From Lachnoclostridium phytofermentans (GTDB taxonomy: Bacteria > Bacillota > Clostridia > Lachnospirales > Lachnospiraceae), in assembly GCF_000733755.1 (NCBI RefSeq), contig NZ_JPOF01000002.1:553501-617500 (forward strand): 64,000 nucleotides of DNA, written 5' to 3'. The first letter of the stretch is position 1. Each line of letters starts with the position of its first letter. Both the position numbers and the translations under genes were made by a program. Positions 47,201-56,341 of the stretch are shown here, one piece after another. Below the pieces are notes generated by a model. It did not search any database, was not told the DNA's origin, and saw only the letters and a list, made by a program, of their open reading frames with translations.

Positions 47201-48538
47201 GTTAATAATCTAGGTGCAGCAAGAATCAGAATCAGATCACTTCTTTCCGCAGTAAACGATCGTAATCGTAAACACATTGGAATAAAAGTAGAATCTCCTG
47301 CTTATCACCGAGTAGTTTTCACGAAAGAAATGCGAGAAGACTATACTTTATTGGCTCCTCAGATGTCACCAATCCATTTTGACTTCCTTGAGCCTGCTTT
47401 TAAATCCTGTGGTTATCACCTTGAAGTATTAAATAATGACAACAAGGCTGCAGTGGATGCTGGACTTAAGTATGTAAATAACGATGCCTGTTATCCATCC
47501 TTAATGGTTGTAGGACAAATTATGGATGCTCTTCTTTCCGGAAAATACGACCTAAATAAGGTTGCTGTTATGATCACCCAAACCGGAGGAGGTTGTCGCG
47601 CAACCAATTACATCGGTTTTATTCGAAGAGCGTTAAAGAAAGCAGGTTTTGAGCAGATACCAGTTGTATCAATCAGTACTTCTGGTCTGGAAAAAAATCC
47701 GGGCTTTGAAATCAACTACAATATGGTAGTCCGTGCAGTACAGGCACTTGTATATGGAGATATCTTTATGAGAGTCCTCTATCGTACGAGACCATATGAG
47801 AAAGAACCTGGTTCTGCTAATGCCCTACATGCACACTGGAGAGATGTCTGTGTTAAATCTGTTCAGAACGGTAAATGGAAAGAATTCCGTAATAACTGTC
47901 GTGGTATTATTGAAGCATTTGATACACTTCCATTAGATGAAAGTATCAAAAAGCCAAGGGTTGGTATCGTTGGTGAAATCTTGGTTAAGTTCCTACCTGC
48001 TGCTAACAATTACTTGGTTGATTTGTTAGAAGCTGAAGGTGCTGAAGCTGTAATGCCTGATATGATTGATTTCTTCTTATACTGCTCTTATGATGCAAAT
48101 TATAAAGCACAATACCTTGGTAAAAAGAAAATAGATGCCTTTTATAATAATTTGATTATACGTTTTCTTGAATTCGCCAGAAAAGAAGCAAGAAAGGCAT
48201 TAGAGGAAAGTAAACGTTTCAATCCACCAAAGTACATCCATGAATTAGCCAAAATGGCTGAGCCGATTGTATCGATCGGTAACCAGACTGGTGAAGGTTG
48301 GTTCCTAACTAGTGAAATGGTAGAATTAATTCACACTGGTGTTCCAAATATTGTTTGTGCGCAACCTTTTGCCTGCCTACCAAACCATATTGTCGGTAAG
48401 GGTGTTATTAAAGAGCTTCGGAATCGTTATCCATCCTCTAACATAGTTGCTGTTGACTATGATCCAGGAGCCAGCGAAGTAAACCAATTAAATCGAATCA
48501 AACTTATGTTAGCAACCGCTGTTAAAAACCTAGAATAG
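44243..48538 (+). CDS. 2-hydroxyacyl-CoA dehydratase activase fusion (BadF/HgdC-type plus DUF2229)
   Basis: The 1431-residue protein has two ASKHA ATPase domains of the HgdC/BadF type (about 5-275 and 322-590), each starting with a phosphate loop ([16 protein letters not shown] and [16 protein letters not shown]) and each with a Cys motif for the bridging 4Fe-4S cluster ([24 protein letters not shown]). A DUF2229 and dehydratase-D-like region follows (about 600-1425), with [10 protein letters not shown] near 613 and several conserved Cys. Related activases drive one electron into 2-hydroxyacyl-CoA dehydratases at the cost of ATP; the substrate of this long fused form is not known. No dehydratase subunit genes lie beside it. 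Confidence 0.88.
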   Translation: MLKSNYSLGIDIGSTTVKIAVLDINNQMIFSDYERHFANIQGTLADLMTRAKSALSDLTVAPVITGSGGLAISKHLNVPFVQEVVAVATSLKDYAPDTDVAIELGGEDAKIIYFTNGIEQRMNGICAGGTGSFIDQMATLLKTDAAGLNDYAKNYQAIYPIAARCGVFAKSDIQPLINEGATKPDLAASIFQAVVNQTISGLACGKPIRGNVAFLGGPLHFLSELKNAFVRTLNLTKEQTIAPDHSHLFAAIGSAMNHNPKVTTSLQTFIDHLTTGITLDFEVNRMDPLFDNEESYEMFLHRHNTHAVRKGDLTTYQGNCYLGIDAGSTTTKAALVGEDGSLLYSFYSNNNGSPLKTTIKAIKEIYTLLPKEANIVRSCSTGYGEALIKSALMLDEGEVETVAHYYAAAFFDPKVDCILDIGGQDMKCIKIKNGTVDSVQLNEACSSGCGSFIETFAKSLNYEVADFAKIALFAKNPIDLGSRCTVFMNSKVKQAQKEGATVADISAGLAYSVIKNALYKVIKIADPKDLGSHIVVQGGTFYNDAVLRSFERISGCEAVRPDIAGIMGAFGAALIAREHYNQEETTMLPIERINELKFESSMARCKGCTNSCLLTINKFTGGRQFISGNRCEKGIGKEKNKDNIPNLYEYKLHRYMDYEPLAKDLAPRGVVGIPRVLNMYENYPFWFTFFTKLGYRVILSPDSTRGIYELGIESIPSESECYPAKIVHGHIMWLIKQGIPYIFYPCVPYERKEISGTGNHYNCPIVTSYGENIKNNVEELKSEHICYQNPFLSFENQEILTNRLVEYLLSEQRMASQSSLDYTSEFACTNNFSNSKITEAEIRAAASLAWAELEEAREDMKKQGEQTMEYLRKTGRMGIVLAGRPYHVDPEINHGIPELINSYGVAVLTEDSVSHLGTVERPMIVVDQWMYHSRLYAAASYVRNQPNLQLIQLNSFGCGLDAVTTDGVSDILTSAGKIYTVLKIDEVNNLGAARIRIRSLLSAVNDRNRKHIGIKVESPAYHRVVFTKEMREDYTLLAPQMSPIHFDFLEPAFKSCGYHLEVLNNDNKAAVDAGLKYVNNDACYPSLMVVGQIMDALLSGKYDLNKVAVMITQTGGGCRATNYIGFIRRALKKAGFEQIPVVSISTSGLEKNPGFEINYNMVVRAVQALVYGDIFMRVLYRTRPYEKEPGSANALHAHWRDVCVKSVQNGKWKEFRNNCRGIIEAFDTLPLDESIKKPRVGIVGEILVKFLPAANNYLVDLLEAEGAEAVMPDMIDFFLYCSYDANYKAQYLGKKKIDAFYNNLIIRFLEFARKEARKALEESKRFNPPKYIHELAKMAEPIVSIGNQTGEGWFLTSEMVELIHTGVPNIVCAQPFACLPNHIVGKGVIKELRNRYPSSNIVAVDYDPGASEVNQLNRIKLMLATAVKNLE

Positions 48539-48560
48539 CGATATCTTACTGACGGAGTTA

Positions 48561-48660
48561 GTGTGAAAGAAATCTTCGATTTCTTTCACACAGAAGTTTG
48601 TGCCTGCGTCGTCCTCGGCACAAACTTCCGGCCTACTACTAAGCGGGCATGGTTTCAAGT
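48561..48660 (+). repeat. two-hairpin repeat element (copy 2)
   Basis: Hairpin GTGTGAAAGAAATC/GATTTCTTTCACAC (48561-48591), then AGAAGTTTGTGC/GCACAAACTTC (48593-48628) around the loop CTGCGTCGTCCTCG, then the tail GGCATGGTTTCAAGTGTG. Same arrangement as at 4214-4310; the first stem differs by paired changes. Confidence 0.7.
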
Positions 48661-48725
48661 GTGAAAAATCTAGTTTTTTCACACTAAAATTTCTGCTTGC
48701 GTAATCCTCAGTACAAATTTTGTAT
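48660..48725 (+). repeat. degenerate second unit of the two-hairpin repeat
   Basis: AGTGTGAAAAA/TTTTTCACACT hairpin followed by AAAATTT-GCTTGCGTAATCCTCAG-AAATTTT: the loop core is retained, the stem is changed but still paired. Confidence 0.55.
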
Positions 48726-48758
48726 GCGCAAAGAACATGCGCCAGAATGGAGATTATT

Positions 48759-49030
48759 ATGTATTCACTGATGCTTACAATCCAGATAATAGCTCTCTTA
48801 ACCAACTTCACAGTTATCCTTGTGTTGTTGATTAAGAAACCATTTCGTGGACAAGCTATCTTTTTAGCACTGTGCCTAGCTGTACTGGTTCAATGTTTTG
48901 GTTATACACTTGAGATTACAAGTACTTCTTTGGATGCTGCGATGGTTTCTATTAAAATCCAGTACCTTGGAAGTGCTTATGTGAATATTCTGTTTTTATC
49001 CTTCTTGTTAGATTATTGCAAAATCAAAAA
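48759..49030 (+). pseudogene. hybrid histidine kinase, 5' fragment (interrupted by IS element)
   Basis: Starting at ATG 48759 (GGAG 7 bases upstream), the first about 90 residues are hydrophobic helices of the 7TM-type histidine-kinase N-terminal domain (LEITSTSLDAAMVSIKIQYL then FLLDYCKIK). The frame runs into the insertion element after CKIKK and stops in its terminal repeat at 49040. The rest of the gene resumes at 50828. Removing the element (49031-50827) plus the flanking TTTTT would join KIKK to FNTFILFAV in frame. Not likely to give a full protein. Confidence 0.85.
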
Positions 49031-49056
49031 GGGGCTGTGAAAAAAGCACCTAACTA

Positions 49057-49103
49057 GAAAAGAGGATTTTTAATTCACGTTAGTGAGTTAAAAATCCTCT
49101 TTT
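49057..49103. terminator. strong stem-loop before the transposase gene
   Basis: AAAGAGGATTTTTAA and TTAAAAATCCTCTTT pair, with GTTA as the centre and T5 after it. Such structures in IS elements stop transcription entering from outside. Confidence 0.65.
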
Positions 49104-49123
49104 TGTGGTAAAATTTATCTGCA

Positions 49124-50698
49124 ATGAAAAATCAAACCACAACTTATTCTAAATCAAAACAAGGCATTTTGCCAATGTTTATTTCAGATTTTCTTGATAT
49201 TTGTGATCCGGTTTTGACATTTGACGAATTCATGGAGGGAATTGACTTAGCTAAGTATCTGAGAAACATACCAGAACATGAAACTGGGCGCATCAGATAT
49301 AATCCCGTCAACATGCTGAAAACGGTGCTTTTTGGATTTATGACCCAGGGCTACATGTCACTAAGAGAACTGGAAGATAACTGCAGAGTAAATATCAGAT
49401 TCATGTATTTAATTGATAACGAAAGACCTTCCTACAGGACTTTTTCCTATTTCATCAATGATGTTTTAGGTGACTCCATTGAAGATATTTTCAACGATAT
49501 CAATAAAAAGATTTTTGAACAGGAAAATGTAGACCTCAACCACCTTTACATAGACGGTTCAAAATTTGAAGCAAATGCGAATAAGTACAGCTGGGTATGG
49601 AAAAAAGCTACTGAGAAATCCAGATACCGACTGTTTGAAAAGATAACTGCCCTTTTTCATGAAATCAATACAGACCTTGAATGGTCAGGGCTTAAAATAG
49701 AAGCAAACGTAGAGTATGCACCTGAACAGCTACGTGAAATAGCTGATCAGTATGCCAAGGTTTGGAACGTTGATAGATCCGATTTTGTTTATGGAAAGGG
49801 ACATCGAAAAACCTGTCAGCAGAGGCAGTATGAGAAGCTTTTAGAGTATGCCTCAAAGCTGGAGGAATACATAGAAAAGGTGAATATCTGTGGCCCTGCA
49901 CGTAACAGTTATTCCAAAACAGATCATTCCGCCACATTTATGAGGATAAAAACGGATTACATGGGAAATGATCAGTTACTTCCGGCATACAATGTACAGG
50001 TTGGGGTAGCTGATGAATATATAGCAGTTGTTGACGTTAACCAGTATCGTTCAGACATGGACTGTTTTGTACCACTCATGGAGCAATTCAAAAAGACATA
50101 TGGATTTTACCCGAAATATCCAACTGCGGATGCCGGATATGGTTCATATAATAACTATATTTACTGTGAACAGCATGATATGGAAAAATACATGAAATTC
50201 ACTATGTTCAAGAAGGAAACCGAAGATAAAAAATACCATAATGATCCGTTCAGAGCTGTCAATTTCAGATTTAATTCGGAAGGATACATGATATGTCCAA
50301 ATGAAAAGAGATTTATTTTTTCTCACCGAAGAGCAGTACGTGGAAATGAATACGGACGTCAGGAAGAAATCTATGTCTGCGAAGACTGCAGCAACTGTCC
50401 ATATACAGCTCAATGCAAGAAAACAGAGAATAATCGTACTATAAGAATCAATCAAGAACTGACAGCGATGCATCAGGAAGTGATTGAAAATCTTGAAAGT
50501 ATACATGGTGCACTTTTAAGAATGAATCGATCCATTCAAGCAGAAGGAACATTTGGAATCATGAAAAATGATCGAAACTATAAAAGAATTGTCAGAAGAG
50601 GAATCAATTCTGTACGATTAGAGATTTTTTTAGTTTCTATCGGACAAAATCTATATAAATATCATAATAAAAAGATGCGACTTCAAAAATCAGCATAA
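49124..50698 (+). CDS. IS1182 family transposase
   Basis: The 524-residue DDE transposase is complete: N-terminal DUF772-type region with YNPVNMLKTVLFGFMTQGYMS, catalytic Asp in LYIDGSKFEANANKYSWVWK (about 143), Asp in YPTADAGYGSYNN near 330, a CxxC zinc-like stretch (CEDCSNCPYTAQC near 420), and Glu in SIQAEGTFGIMKND near 476. It should be able to move the element. The first ATG is weakly supported by a ribosome site (no clear GGAGG), as is common for transposases. Confidence 0.93.
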   Translation: MKNQTTTYSKSKQGILPMFISDFLDICDPVLTFDEFMEGIDLAKYLRNIPEHETGRIRYNPVNMLKTVLFGFMTQGYMSLRELEDNCRVNIRFMYLIDNERPSYRTFSYFINDVLGDSIEDIFNDINKKIFEQENVDLNHLYIDGSKFEANANKYSWVWKKATEKSRYRLFEKITALFHEINTDLEWSGLKIEANVEYAPEQLREIADQYAKVWNVDRSDFVYGKGHRKTCQQRQYEKLLEYASKLEEYIEKVNICGPARNSYSKTDHSATFMRIKTDYMGNDQLLPAYNVQVGVADEYIAVVDVNQYRSDMDCFVPLMEQFKKTYGFYPKYPTADAGYGSYNNYIYCEQHDMEKYMKFTMFKKETEDKKYHNDPFRAVNFRFNSEGYMICPNEKRFIFSHRRAVRGNEYGRQEEIYVCEDCSNCPYTAQCKKTENNRTIRINQELTAMHQEVIENLESIHGALLRMNRSIQAEGTFGIMKNDRNYKRIVRRGINSVRLEIFLVSIGQNLYKYHNKKMRLQKSA

Positions 50699-50774
50699 AA
50701 TCCAAAATGCTGATTCTATGGGGTAGGGGGATTTATGCTCTTTTTTAGAGTGTTGATTTAGATTAAAAACAACT

Positions 50775-50801
50775 AGAGACGTCGGTTAAACCGACGTCTC
50801 T
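50775..50801. other. stem-loop near the right end of the IS element
   Basis: AGAGACGTCGGTT and AACCGACGTCTCT form a perfect 13-bp stem with a one-base centre, just inside the right terminal repeat. It probably serves as a transcription stop for the transposase or for read-out into the host gene. Confidence 0.6.
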
Positions 50802-50827
50802 GTGTTAGGGGCTTTTTTCACAGCCCC

Positions 50828-53116
50828 TTTTTGTTTAATACATTCATTCTCTTTGCAGTAGTCACATGTGAGTATCATCCATATTACTACTCTTCCATTC
50901 AGTTTGTACAAGAAGGTTCTTTCCCCCACGTTGTATTTACCAAGGGAATTCTTTATAATTTATTTAAAGCTGAAGTTTTAGTAATAAATTTTATTATATT
51001 CTTTATCGTAATTTATTATTACTTTCGCCAAGGGAAAAAAAGAAGAAAGCAAGAACTTAATTTCGTTGGTGCATGTTTATTCCCTAGTGTTACTTGCGCC
51101 TCCTATTTTATGAGTTTCTTCCGTGAATATGATCCTTCTTCTGCAAGTTTTGTAATCTCTGGTGTTTTAGTATTAATAGCAATTTATCGCCATCAGTTAT
51201 TTGATATCATACATACCGCAAGAGACCGCGTTATCGAAGTTATGGATGAGGCATTAGTTGTTGTTGATGCCGACTTTCATCTCCTTGACTATAATCCTGC
51301 TGCTAAAAAATTATTTCCGGAATTAAAAAAATCTGAATTAAATAGTCCCCTACACAAACTTTCCAAAGAATTGGACTGTTTATTTCATCAAAACCAGGTT
51401 TATGAGTTTCAAAAAGAGATACGCATATACAACGCACATATAAATAAAATTTGTTATAATGATGAGTTGGTTGGATATTCTGCATGGATATTCGATATTA
51501 CAGAAAGTAAAAACTATATGAAGAACCTGATTGATATGAGAGAGCAAGCAGAAAAAGCAAACTCTGCAAAAAGTTTATTTTTAGCCCATATGTCGCATGA
51601 AATACGTACTCCATTAAATGCCATTATTGGTCTTACGGATATCCTTCTTCATAAAGATACTGATTATGAATTACATAATGATATTCTTAATATTAAGCAT
51701 GCAGGCGGAACGCTCCTAAGTCTGATTAATGATGTTCTTGACATAACTAAAATAGAGTCCGGTAAACTTAGCTTAGTAGATGAACCATATAAACTAACTA
51801 GTGTTATCCATGAAGTAATCAATATTATTGGTGTAAAATTAATGTCAAAACCAATTTCCTTACAGGTTTCAATTTCTGATCAGTTACCGAAGTACTTCTA
51901 TGGAGATGAGCTACGACTTCGTCAAATTCTCATAAATCTCATGAATAATGCTGCAAAGTTCACGGAAAAAGGGACTATTTCTCTCCAAGTGGAACTAACG
52001 AGTTATGATCTTGATACCCAGACTGCTCTACTGTTATTTCATGTAAAAGACACCGGTCTTGGTATTGCAAAAGAAGATCAAAAGCGTATCTTTCACAGTT
52101 TTGAACAAGGATCTGTAGGTAACGAAGTTTTGGTGGAGGGGTCCGGCCTTGGTTTAACAATATGTAAAAGAATTATAGAATCTGCAGGAGGAACCATACA
52201 GGTAGAATCCGACCTTGGGGTAGGTAGTGATTTTTCATTCACCTTGCCTCAAAAAGTATATTCGCAAGAGCATCAAAAAAACTCTGCTTCTACCTTAAAG
52301 CCAGGTGCTATCTATAAGATTTCACCACCATTTACCGCACCTGAAGTTAAAGTACTTGTAGTGGATGATAATCGTTTGAATCTAAAAGTAGCAAGTGGTC
52401 TACTAAAGTTATTTGATCTCTCAGTAACCGTTGCATTAAGCGGAACTGAGTGTCTAAAACTAATTCAAAAGGAAGCTTATCATATTATTTTTCTTGATCA
52501 CATGATGCCACAAATGGATGGTTTGGAAACACTCAAAGAAATTCGTTCTCTTCCATCCCAGTATCACCAGAATGTTCCGATCATCGCATTGACAGCAAAT
52601 GCTGTTTCTGGTATCAAAGAGATGTTTCTTGCAAATGGATTTAATGATTACTTAAGTAAGCCAATTGCAATCAGCCACTTGGAAGCTCTATTGAAACGAT
52701 GGTTGCCATCCTCGTTTCTAAAATTACAAAAGTCCGAGGTTAGTGAGCCATTGTATCAAGAGGTTGCGGATTTTGGTAACATTGATTATCAAAGCGGTCT
52801 AGTAAACTGTGCAAACCAGACTGAGATTTATATCACCGCAGTAAAACAGTTCCTACATGATGCAAGAGCTACAACAGAGCAGTTATCAAATGCAAAAGAC
52901 CTTGAGGATATTCTACTGTTTACTACAATAGTTCATGGAATAAAGTCAGCAGCTAAAACGCTTGGCGCAATCGAGCTTTCCCGTATCGCTTGTGAGTTAG
53001 AAAAATACGGACACAAACAATCTTTCAGTGGGATTGAAGAACTATACCCATCCTTTAAGGCAGAGTATCAAAATGCGATATCCTCCTTTACTAATTTTAT
53101 AAAAGAGTATTCATGA
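50828..53116 (+). pseudogene. hybrid histidine kinase, 3' fragment
   Basis: The fragment of about 760 residues continues the kinase cut at 49030: remaining membrane helices (to about 125), a PAS domain (about 130-230), HisKA with the His near 256 (AHMSHEIRTPLNAIIGL), HATPase with NLMNNAAKFTEKG and GSGLGLTICKR, a receiver domain (VLVVDDNRL near 506, Asp in IIFLDHMMPQMDG near 554) and an HPt domain with IVHGIKSAAKTLG near 700. All catalytic parts are intact, and a frame can begin at TTG 50831, but it has no ribosome site and its sensor is cut. A terminator follows at 53169-53203. Confidence 0.82.
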
Positions 53117-53168
53117 TACCACCACTATAAGATACCGAATGTAGCGGTCTGATGAATTATAAATGACA

Positions 53169-53203
53169 AACTGCTAAGAGTTCCATACTCTTAGCAGTTT
53201 TTT
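53169..53203 (+). terminator. terminator of the histidine kinase gene
   Basis: ACTGCTAAGAGT and ACTCTTAGCAGT pair around a short loop, followed by T8. Confidence 0.88.
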
Positions 53204-53221
53204 TAATAAATCATGACAAAG

Positions 53222-53395
53222 AAAAGTTTATCCGATATATTCAATTAACAAATTAGCTACCACCAAATCAACATGAGGAAGAACCATTTCATAGTTTGAA
53301 GCTGCATAACAGAATCCAATTTCATATGATTCTCATAATCAGACAAGCTAATTTCTTCCCACGGACTTTTTCTTCTCTCACTTCCAATTCTGATT
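53222..53395 (-). pseudogene. remnant of a SAM-dependent methyltransferase gene
   Basis: On the minus strand two short frames look like pieces of one class I methyltransferase: KSPWEEISLSDYENHM then KLDSVMQLQTM (start of such proteins), and, in another frame, LPHVDLVVANLLIEYIG (a strand and the loop after the SAM-binding motif). The central part is missing, the first piece has a stop upstream, and there is no start with a ribosome site. It looks like a gene collapsed by deletion. The call rests on motif recognition alone. Confidence 0.45.
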
Positions 53396-53471
53396 TCTTA
53401 ATTTGACACATCATCAACAATATCTCCTTCCTGTACGGATACCTGCATGTTCCCGATAGGGACGTGAAAGA

Positions 53472-53660
53472 TTATCGAAAGTTCTTTGATAAAGCAACAA
53501 ATAATCTAGTTTCTATTTCTTCCTGCTCACTGCTTGCGTATCCAATCAATCTGATATGATGCACCCTGTTATCTTTCGCAACGATAAAGTGTATCCCATC
53601 TCCAATACGATATGCATAGTCGAAATCTTCCATTACTATAGGTGATACATAAACTCTCAT
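53472..53660 (-). CDS. 62-residue hypothetical protein
   Basis: A small soluble protein with a good ribosome site (AAGGGAGA directly before ATG). The sequence alternates hydrophobic and charged residues (RVYVSPIVMEDFDYAYRIG, HFIVAKDNRVHHIRLIGYA), which suggests a small beta-sheet protein, followed by a C-terminal helix. I do not recognise a family, and it could be a fragment of a larger protein that has decayed like its neighbour. Confidence 0.5.
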   Translation of the reverse strand: MRVYVSPIVMEDFDYAYRIGDGIHFIVAKDNRVHHIRLIGYASSEQEEIETRLFVALSKNFR

Positions 53661-53844
53661 TCTCCCTTATTGCATAGTCTCTAAAATGTAAGAAATATTA
53701 CTTTTTCTCCTTACATTCTCCCCCTTTATGTAACTTCAATCGTTGATCCTCCCCTTTCCCCTTATATCCTCTCAAGTTAAAATCCCACTTGTATTTTTAG
53801 ATATATAGCAAATTAAACCATATATAACCATTGCTTAAAGATAC

Positions 53845-53902
53845 AAAAAAATCCCTAACGCATATGATATTGTTTATAAACATTATATAGCATAAGGAAT
53901 TC
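53845..53902 (-). terminator. terminator of the hisH-hisF-ung unit
   Basis: A long imperfect hairpin on the minus strand (AATTCCTTATGCTATATAAT against ATATCATATGCGTTAGGGATT) is followed by T7, 13 bases after the ung stop. Confidence 0.75.
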
Positions 53903-53914
53903 TTTTATCTTAAA

Positions 53915-54592
53915 TTAAATATTTTCAATCTGCCAATCGATTGGTTCCATACCGTTTGCTTTAAAATATTCATTAGTCTGGCTAAATGGTTTACTACCAA
54001 AAAATCCTCGATAAGCAGACAATGGACTAGGGTGTGGAGCTTTTAAAATAAGATGCTTTGGATTCGTTAGCATTGGTATCTTACTTTGTGCTGGCTTTCC
54101 CCAAAGAAGATATACGATTGGCCTATCTTGCGCATTAACAGCTTGAATAATGGCGTCAGTAAACTGCTCCCAGCCTCTCCCTTGATGCGAGTTTGCCTGA
54201 TGTGCTCTTACCGTTAGTACCGTATTCAATAGTAAAACTCCTTGATCTGCCCACTTCTTAAGGTATCCATTGTTTGGTATATAACACCCCAAATCAGCTT
54301 GCAATTCTTTGTAAATATTCTGTAAGGAAGGAGGAATATCCTTTTGCTCCGGTAATACCGAAAAACTAAGCCCATGTGCTTGATTGACATTATGATATGG
54401 GTCCTGTCCCAGTAACAGCACTTTTACCTTACTTAATGGGGTAAAATGAAAAGCATTAAAGATATCCTCTGCTGGCGGATAAATTGTAGTCTGGTTATAC
54501 TCTTCTCTTATAAAATTGTATAATTGCTTGTAATATGGTTTATGAAACTCCTCCCCGATAGAGTCTAACCAATCGTTTTGTATCATTGACAT
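53915..54592 (-). CDS. ung: uracil-DNA glycosylase
   Basis: The 225-residue protein has the family 1 motifs: catalytic water-activating Asp in LLLGQDPYHNVNQAHGLSF (about 60-78) and the His of the leucine loop in APHPSPLSAYRGFFG near 185-199, with LLLNTVLTVR between them. It removes uracil from DNA as the first step of base-excision repair. The gene starts 1 base after hisF stops, behind AGGAG inside the hisF end, so translation is coupled. Linkage to his genes is probably just operon sharing. Confidence 0.96.
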   Translation of the reverse strand: MSMIQNDWLDSIGEEFHKPYYKQLYNFIREEYNQTTIYPPAEDIFNAFHFTPLSKVKVLLLGQDPYHNVNQAHGLSFSVLPEQKDIPPSLQNIYKELQADLGCYIPNNGYLKKWADQGVLLLNTVLTVRAHQANSHQGRGWEQFTDAIIQAVNAQDRPIVYLLWGKPAQSKIPMLTNPKHLILKAPHPSPLSAYRGFFGSKPFSQTNEYFKANGMEPIDWQIENI

Positions 54593-54593
54593 T

Positions 54594-55370
54594 CTAACAA
54601 CTCCTGTCTTCTAATCTTACGCTTACTTCTTTCGATCTTAGGTATTTTTTTAAATCATTAATTTCTAGTTCCTTATAGTGAAATAAGGATGCAGCTAAAA
54701 CAGCATCTGCTTTTCCTATAGTGAAAGCTTCATAAAAATGTTCTTTCCTTCCGGCTCCACCCGATGCAATTACTGGTATCGATACATTCTCTGATATCTG
54801 CCTCGTTAATTCCAAGTCGTATCCATTTTTTGTTCCATCACAGTCCATACTCGTTAATAGAATTTCGCCAGCACCAAGTTTATTTGCTTTCATAGCCCAT
54901 TCCACAGCGTCGATGCCCATATCTATTCTACCACCATTTTTGTAAATATTCCACCCACTACCATCTGGTCTACGTTTTGCATCGATGGCTAAAACAACAC
55001 ATTGACTACCAAACTTATCTGCTGCTTCACTAATAAGGCTAGGATTCATAATAGCTGCAGTATTCACTGCTATCTTATCAGCTCCCTCACGTAAAATCAA
55101 CTTAAAATCTTCAATGGTACGGATTCCCCCACCTACAGTAAATGGGATAAATACTGTTTCAGCAACCTTACGTACCATATCTAACTTTATCGTCCTTGCA
55201 TCAGAAGAAGCGGTAATGTCTAAGAAAACTAGTTCATCTGCCCCTGCTTGACCATATTCGGCACCAACTAATACAGGATCTCCTGCGTCTCTTAGATTAA
55301 TAAAATTTGTTCCCTTTACAACTCGACCATTATGTACATCCAGACATGGTATAATTCTCTTTGTATGCAT
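54594..55370 (-). CDS. hisF: imidazole glycerol phosphate synthase cyclase subunit HisF
   Basis: The 258-residue protein is a TIM barrel with the two catalytic aspartates in [15 protein letters not shown] (D11) and [10 protein letters not shown] (about D130), and phosphate-binding [11 protein letters not shown] and [11 protein letters not shown]. It uses ammonia from HisH to form imidazole glycerol phosphate in histidine biosynthesis and AICAR for purine synthesis. Its start follows hisH by 8 bases with AGGAAGG. Length is close to the usual 252. Confidence 0.97.
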   Translation of the reverse strand: MHTKRIIPCLDVHNGRVVKGTNFINLRDAGDPVLVGAEYGQAGADELVFLDITASSDARTIKLDMVRKVAETVFIPFTVGGGIRTIEDFKLILREGADKIAVNTAAIMNPSLISEAADKFGSQCVVLAIDAKRRPDGSGWNIYKNGGRIDMGIDAVEWAMKANKLGAGEILLTSMDCDGTKNGYDLELTRQISENVSIPVIASGGAGRKEHFYEAFTIGKADAVLAASLFHYKELEINDLKKYLRSKEVSVRLEDRSC

Positions 55371-55378
55371 AGTCCTTC

Positions 55379-55993
55379 CTACCTTTCTTCTAGTCTAGCA
55401 AAATTGCTAAGAATCTTTAGACCAATCTCTCCGCTCTTTTCCGGATGAAACTGGCAGGCGTATAGATTGTTTTTTTCTACAGATGCATCAATTCGTGTAC
55501 CATAATCCGTGGTTGCAGCAACTATGCTTCGATCCTCTGATTTTAAATAGTAAGAGTGTACAAAATATACATAAGGAGATCCTTCGATTCCTTGATACAA
55601 AGAAGCTCCGTTTGCTATGTTTAAATTATTCCATCCAATATGAGGTATCTTTAGCCCTTCCCCTTCAGGAATACGAATGATCTTTCCTGGCAATAAGCCA
55701 AGTCCTTCTATTCCATCGCTTTCCTCACTGCCTTCAAACATTAGCTGCTGACCAAGACATATTCCCATCAATGGTTTTTTGCTATCAGCAACTTCCTTAA
55801 TTGTATTAACAAGATGATAGCTATGTAATTTCTTCATAGCATCTCCAAAAGCCCCCACTCCTGGCAATATTACTTTCCCTGCGTTCATAATCTCATCGTG
55901 ATCTCTTGTTATCACTGCCTCTTCTCCTAGAAGATGAAGAGCTTTTTGAACACTTCTTAAATTTCCTGCGTCATAATCAATGATTGCTATCAT
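55379..55993 (-). CDS. hisH: imidazole glycerol phosphate synthase glutaminase subunit HisH
   Basis: The 204-residue class I glutamine amidotransferase has the triad: Cys in [14 protein letters not shown] (about 80), His and Glu in [11 protein letters not shown] (about 183-185), and the start [18 protein letters not shown]. It supplies ammonia to HisF. It opens a three-gene unit hisH-hisF-ung; no other his gene is in the window, so the rest of the pathway lies elsewhere. Confidence 0.97.
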   Translation of the reverse strand: MIAIIDYDAGNLRSVQKALHLLGEEAVITRDHDEIMNAGKVILPGVGAFGDAMKKLHSYHLVNTIKEVADSKKPLMGICLGQQLMFEGSEESDGIEGLGLLPGKIIRIPEGEGLKIPHIGWNNLNIANGASLYQGIEGSPYVYFVHSYYLKSEDRSIVAATTDYGTRIDASVEKNNLYACQFHPEKSGEIGLKILSNFARLEER

Positions 55994-56341
55994 AGTGCCA
56001 CATCCTTTTTTATTTTATAAACGATAGCCAAACGGATATCGTAGATTACTAAAGTATCAATTCAAAGTTTTTCCTTTTGTATATCATAATAGATAATAAA
56101 GATTTTTTCAAGATAATTTGTTAAAGTGGTAAAGGAGTAAATATAAAAAAGTGCCCCGTAAACATCTTCTTGCGATAATTAATAATAAGTATACCACGAA
56201 ACTGTTTAATAAGTGCACGATGAAACTCACTAATAACAATGATAATAGTAATCACACCCCAAGAAACTCAACCTTTATGAAAAAAGTAGATAAGAAAAGA
56301 ACAGTAACCTATTCAATAACATTAGGATACTGTCCCTTTAC
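55994..56341. other. gap upstream of hisH
   Basis: Contains presumably the hisH promoter and, on the left flank of the next gene, the terminator at 56297-56341. A plus-strand frame across 56151-56366 has no ribosome site and runs into the terminator, so I do not call it. I see no T-box or other leader. Confidence 0.4.
56297..56341 (-). terminator. terminator of the zinc-ribbon protein gene
   Basis: On the minus strand GGACAGTATCCTA pairs imperfectly with TAGGTTACTGTTC, followed by TTTTC, directly after the stop. Confidence 0.6.

Larger units (their letters stand above)
49031..50827 (+). mobile_element. IS1182-family insertion sequence
   Basis: A 1.8-kb element bounded by 24-bp inverted repeats (49031-49054 and 50804-50827; one mismatch), which start GGGGCTGTGAAAAAAGC. 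It contains one transposase gene and two inner stem-loops (49057-49103 and 50775-50801). No clear target duplication is seen; the flanks are AAAAA on the left and TTTTT on the right, so the repeats could be read as longer. Confidence 0.92.

Noticed and set aside
48530..48811. 93-codon minus-strand frame
   Set aside because: It crosses the hairpin repeat element and the start of the kinase gene and has no ribosome site.
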